Of a stretch of DNA of 64,000 nucleotides, positions 61,408-64,000 are shown in pieces (the stretch's first letter is position 1; every line of letters starts with the position of its first letter). The position numbers were made by a program, and so were the translations under genes. The DNA is from Nostoc sp. FACHB-110 (GTDB lineage: Bacteria; Cyanobacteriota; Cyanobacteriia; Cyanobacteriales; Nostocaceae), in assembly GCF_014697425.1 (NCBI RefSeq), contig NZ_JACJRU010000020.1, positions 1 through 64,000 on the forward strand, read 5' to 3'. A model generated the notes under the pieces. That model ran no database searches and had not been told where the DNA came from. It saw only the letters and a list, made by a program, of their open reading frames with translations.

Positions 61408-64000
61408 ATGAAAACCTTATTTGAAATTTGTAGCCCTCGCCCTGACATATTAAAAGGTAATATTCGAGAGTCGGATTTTGCAGCAGATTTAGCTCAGGTC
61501 ATTAATGGTACAGCACCACCAGAGTATGCTTTACCAAATAAATTCTTTGCCAATACTCATCCCACCCAAGGGTTAAAAGCATTATTAAAAACTGTTTGTC
61601 AAAGGCTGCAAGGTGTGGGCGGTTCTGCCGTGTTGCGTTTGGATACTCAATATGGTGGTGGTAAGACTCATAGTTTAATTGCGCTGACCCATGCTGCACA
61701 CGGAATGCAAAACGTAGAGAATGTTCAGGAATTTATTGAGCCTGAACTCGTCCCCAAGACCAGGGTGAGATTGGCTGCTTTTGATGGAGAAAATGCAGAT
61801 CCGGTAAACGGTAGACCTCTCGGTGATGGTTTAAGAGCTTATACCCCTTGGGGAGAACTGGCTTATGGATTAGCTGGGGTGGCTGGATACGAGAAAGTAC
61901 GTAAAAGTGATATCGAAAAAGTTGCTCCAGGGGCAGCTACAATTCAAGAGCTATTTGGTAATGAACCAGTATTAATCTTATTAGACGAATTATCTATATA
62001 TTTACGTAAAATTAAAGGTAGAAAAGAACAAGACCAACTTACGCCTTTTCTAACTGCTTTATTTAAAGCTGTGAGTTCTTCAGCAAATGCTTGTGTAGTT
62101 TTTACTTTAGCAGTTGGTAAAGAAGGAAAAGCTACAGATGCTTATTCTCAAGAGAATGAGTTCGTAGCAGAAAAACTTGATGAAGCTACTAAAGTTGCAG
62201 GGCGAGTAGCTACACTTTTAAACCCAACGACAGAACAAGAAACTGTACAGGTTTTGCGTCGCCGATTATTTTCGTACATTGATGAAAATGCAGCCCAGGA
62301 AGTAATTCGTAATTACGAACAATTATGGATCACCCATCGCGGTGATTTACCAACTGAACGGGTGAACGCAGATAGAGTGGCTGATTTTCGGAATGGTTTT
62401 CCTTTCCATCCCGCGTTGATGGATTTACTTACAGATAAGCTCTCAACCCTAAGTACTTTTCAGCGTGTTAGAGGAATGTTGAGGTTACTGACACGAACCA
62501 TTGCTTATCTTTGGCAAGAGCAACCAGCAAACACCTACGCTATTCATTTACATCACGTTAATCCAGGGTATATTCCTATTCGAGATGAGATTACTACTCG
62601 TCTCGAATTAGGGCGGTTTGACCCTGTGATTCAAAATGATGTAGCAGCAACCGAGAAAGAGACTTCCCTGGCACAACAGTTAGATGCTAAATGGTATGCG
62701 GGTTTAGCTCCCTATGCTTCTTTTGTTGCTCGAAACATTCTATGGAATAGCTTTGCGTTTAATGACAATTTACAAGGTATAGACGAAGTAAATCTGCGTT
62801 ACGCTATCCTCGCCTCTGGTTTGGATATCAGTTTTATTAATGATGCGCGTCAAAGGTTTATTGTGGAATCTGCTTATCTTGATGACCGTCCGGCTGCACC
62901 CCTACGATTTTTAACAGAAGTCAACCTTGGTGTACTCATTCGCCGCCAGACAAAGCAGGTGGATCTAAACGAAGCCAGAAATCTGTTGCAAGACCGTATT
63001 CGGACTATTTTTGCTGCTGGGAAAACCTTTAATTTAATCCCCTTTGCAGGTGGAGCCTACGATGTGTCTGATGATGCGGGGGATGGCAAACCTAACTTAG
63101 TACTGATTAGCTATGATGCGGAGACAGTACGTAATGAAGCGGTAACAGTGCCACCATTAGTTGAAAACATATACCGCTATCAGGGAAATCAAGGAAGGTT
63201 TCGCCAATTACTGAACAATTTGGTGTTTTTAGTTGCGGATGATGCCACTCGTGATGAGATGAAGAACAAAATGCTTTATCGCTTGGCATTAGACGCGATG
63301 CGATCGCCTGACCGTTTAGCACAATTACCAGAACACCAGCAAGAAAAGGTTAACGAACTTTACAAGAAGTCCGAACAAGAATTAGCCATTATTATTCAAC
63401 AGTGCTATCGTCATCTTTTTTATCCGTCTCGCAATCGCCTGGATGGAGCAAGCGTTGATTTAGCTCATACAGCTTTTGATTTACCTTCGGCTTCCGAACG
63501 TCCGGGGAATGGACAGCAGGAAATTATTAAAGCCTTGCTAGATAACCAAAAATTACTCCAGCCTAATAGTGAGCCTCCTGCACCAAATTATGTCAGAGAT
63601 CAGACCCCATTAAAAAAGGGACAAATCAGCACGGCTGAACTGAGAGCAGAGTTTCGCAAAGACCCCCGTTTCCCCATCATGCTGAGTGATGACACATTCA
63701 TTAAAATGGTGCGGTTGGGAATTACACAGGGTATTTATGTTTATCAAAGTGGGGATTTACTGTTAGGACAGGGCGACCCCTACGCCGAAATAAAAATTGA
63801 TGAGCAGTCGATTATTTTCACCACTACCTATGCTAAAGAGCGTGGTATTTGGCCTCGTCCTGCACCTGCTGTCACAAAACCGAATGAAAACATAGAGGTT
63901 GATACAGATAATCCTGCTGATAGAGAGAGTGATCCTAGCACTTCTAAAGTAAGTGAAAAAACTGGTAGTTACAGCGTTGATACTATCAAGACTCCCGAAC
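61408..64000 (+). CDS. DUF499 AAA+ ATPase, anti-phage-module type (3' end off window)
   Basis: 864 codons are open from ATG 61408 (MKTLFEICSPRPDILKGNIR) to the window edge. The ATPase core shows Walker A in RLDTQYGGGKTHSLIAL (about 75-91) and Walker B in VLILLDELSIYLRK (about 190-203). AVGKEGKATDAYSQENEF and RVRGMLRLLTRTI follow. These are features of DUF499 proteins. In many bacteria these large ATPases are encoded beside DUF1156-type DNA methylases, DUF3780 proteins and helicases in phage-defence islands. The partner genes would lie to the right of this window. No transmembrane segment or nuclease motif is seen in the part available. Regulation by the upstream RHH protein and TATAGAA array is possible. 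Confidence 0.85.
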   Translation, partial: MKTLFEICSPRPDILKGNIRESDFAADLAQVINGTAPPEYALPNKFFANTHPTQGLKALLKTVCQRLQGVGGSAVLRLDTQYGGGKTHSLIALTHAAHGMQNVENVQEFIEPELVPKTRVRLAAFDGENADPVNGRPLGDGLRAYTPWGELAYGLAGVAGYEKVRKSDIEKVAPGAATIQELFGNEPVLILLDELSIYLRKIKGRKEQDQLTPFLTALFKAVSSSANACVVFTLAVGKEGKATDAYSQENEFVAEKLDEATKVAGRVATLLNPTTEQETVQVLRRRLFSYIDENAAQEVIRNYEQLWITHRGDLPTERVNADRVADFRNGFPFHPALMDLLTDKLSTLSTFQRVRGMLRLLTRTIAYLWQEQPANTYAIHLHHVNPGYIPIRDEITTRLELGRFDPVIQNDVAATEKETSLAQQLDAKWYAGLAPYASFVARNILWNSFAFNDNLQGIDEVNLRYAILASGLDISFINDARQRFIVESAYLDDRPAAPLRFLTEVNLGVLIRRQTKQVDLNEARNLLQDRIRTIFAAGKTFNLIPFAGGAYDVSDDAGDGKPNLVLISYDAETVRNEAVTVPPLVENIYRYQGNQGRFRQLLNNLVFLVADDATRDEMKNKMLYRLALDAMRSPDRLAQLPEHQQEKVNELYKKSEQELAIIIQQCYRHLFYPSRNRLDGASVDLAHTAFDLPSASERPGNGQQEIIKALLDNQKLLQPNSEPPAPNYVRDQTPLKKGQISTAELRAEFRKDPRFPIMLSDDTFIKMVRLGITQGIYVYQSGDLLLGQGDPYAEIKIDEQSIIFTTTYAKERGIWPRPAPAVTKPNENIEVDTDNPADRESDPSTSKVSEKTGSYSVDTIKTPE

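Noticed and set aside
1..64000. tRNA, rRNA or CRISPR array
   Set aside because: No tRNA cloverleaf-type sequence, rRNA segment or regularly spaced repeat array was recognised by reading; tRNAscan-SE, Infernal and CRISPR finders would be decisive.

Overview
The window looks like part of a large plasmid, or a plasmid-derived region, of a filamentous heterocyst-type cyanobacterium (Nostoc/Anabaena/Calothrix group). The signs are many HIP1 octamers (GCGATCGC), AT-rich intergenic DNA with cyanobacterial MITE-like repeats, a dense load of insertion sequences, and protein families typical of this group: DUF1822, CHAT proteases, two-partner-secretion exoproteins, PspA/Vipp1-like proteins and SLH-domain proteins. 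No rRNA, tRNA or CRISPR array was recognised. No database search was possible, so names rest on motifs and remembered family features.

Layout. 1-11.2 kb is an IS graveyard: an IS4-type transposase cut by an IS66-like element, a Tn5-type IS4 transposase, two long coiled-coil proteins (one cytosolic with a hydrophobic hairpin, one secreted), a truncated integrase and a frameshifted IS4 copy. 11.4-17.0 kb is a compact Tn7-like transposon encoding only a TnsA-TnsB fusion, TnsC and TniQ/TnsD. It has terminal arrays of TnsB-type sites, a duplicated right end, and lies inside a decayed IS4 copy. 18.5-28.1 kb holds a possible stress-sensing module: a PstS-like anchored protein with a PspA-like protein on the minus strand, and an ECF-like sigma factor, a DUF1822 protein and a CHAT protease fused through one membrane segment to a second PstS-like domain on the plus strand. 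A filamentous-haemagglutinin-type exoprotein follows. A 199-bp relic with type V-K CAST-like ends sits between the CHAT gene and the exoprotein.

28.1-42.9 kb is the replicon backbone: a protelomerase (telomere-resolvase)-like protein, a ParR/ParM-like actin partition pair, an FtsK/HerA-like membrane ATPase with a coiled-coil partner, small operons flanking a 114-bp near-palindrome, and a 1161-aa primase/helicase-like replication protein resembling the cyanobacterial CyRepA1 family. The last is preceded by a 29-codon overlapping leader ORF whose ribosome-binding site lies in a stem-loop.

42.9-64 kb carries accessory genes: DUF4174 protein, SLH protein, TPR protein, a LuxR-type regulator divergent from a DJ-1/PfpI enzyme, a Crp/Fnr regulator next to a globin, a dinB gene split by a mini Tn7-like element that itself contains an IS, an SDR, ArfB, a tyrosine recombinase and a secreted EndoU nuclease. 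It ends with an RHH protein upstream of an iteron-like array and a DUF499 ATPase, probably the first gene of an anti-phage module continuing past the right edge.
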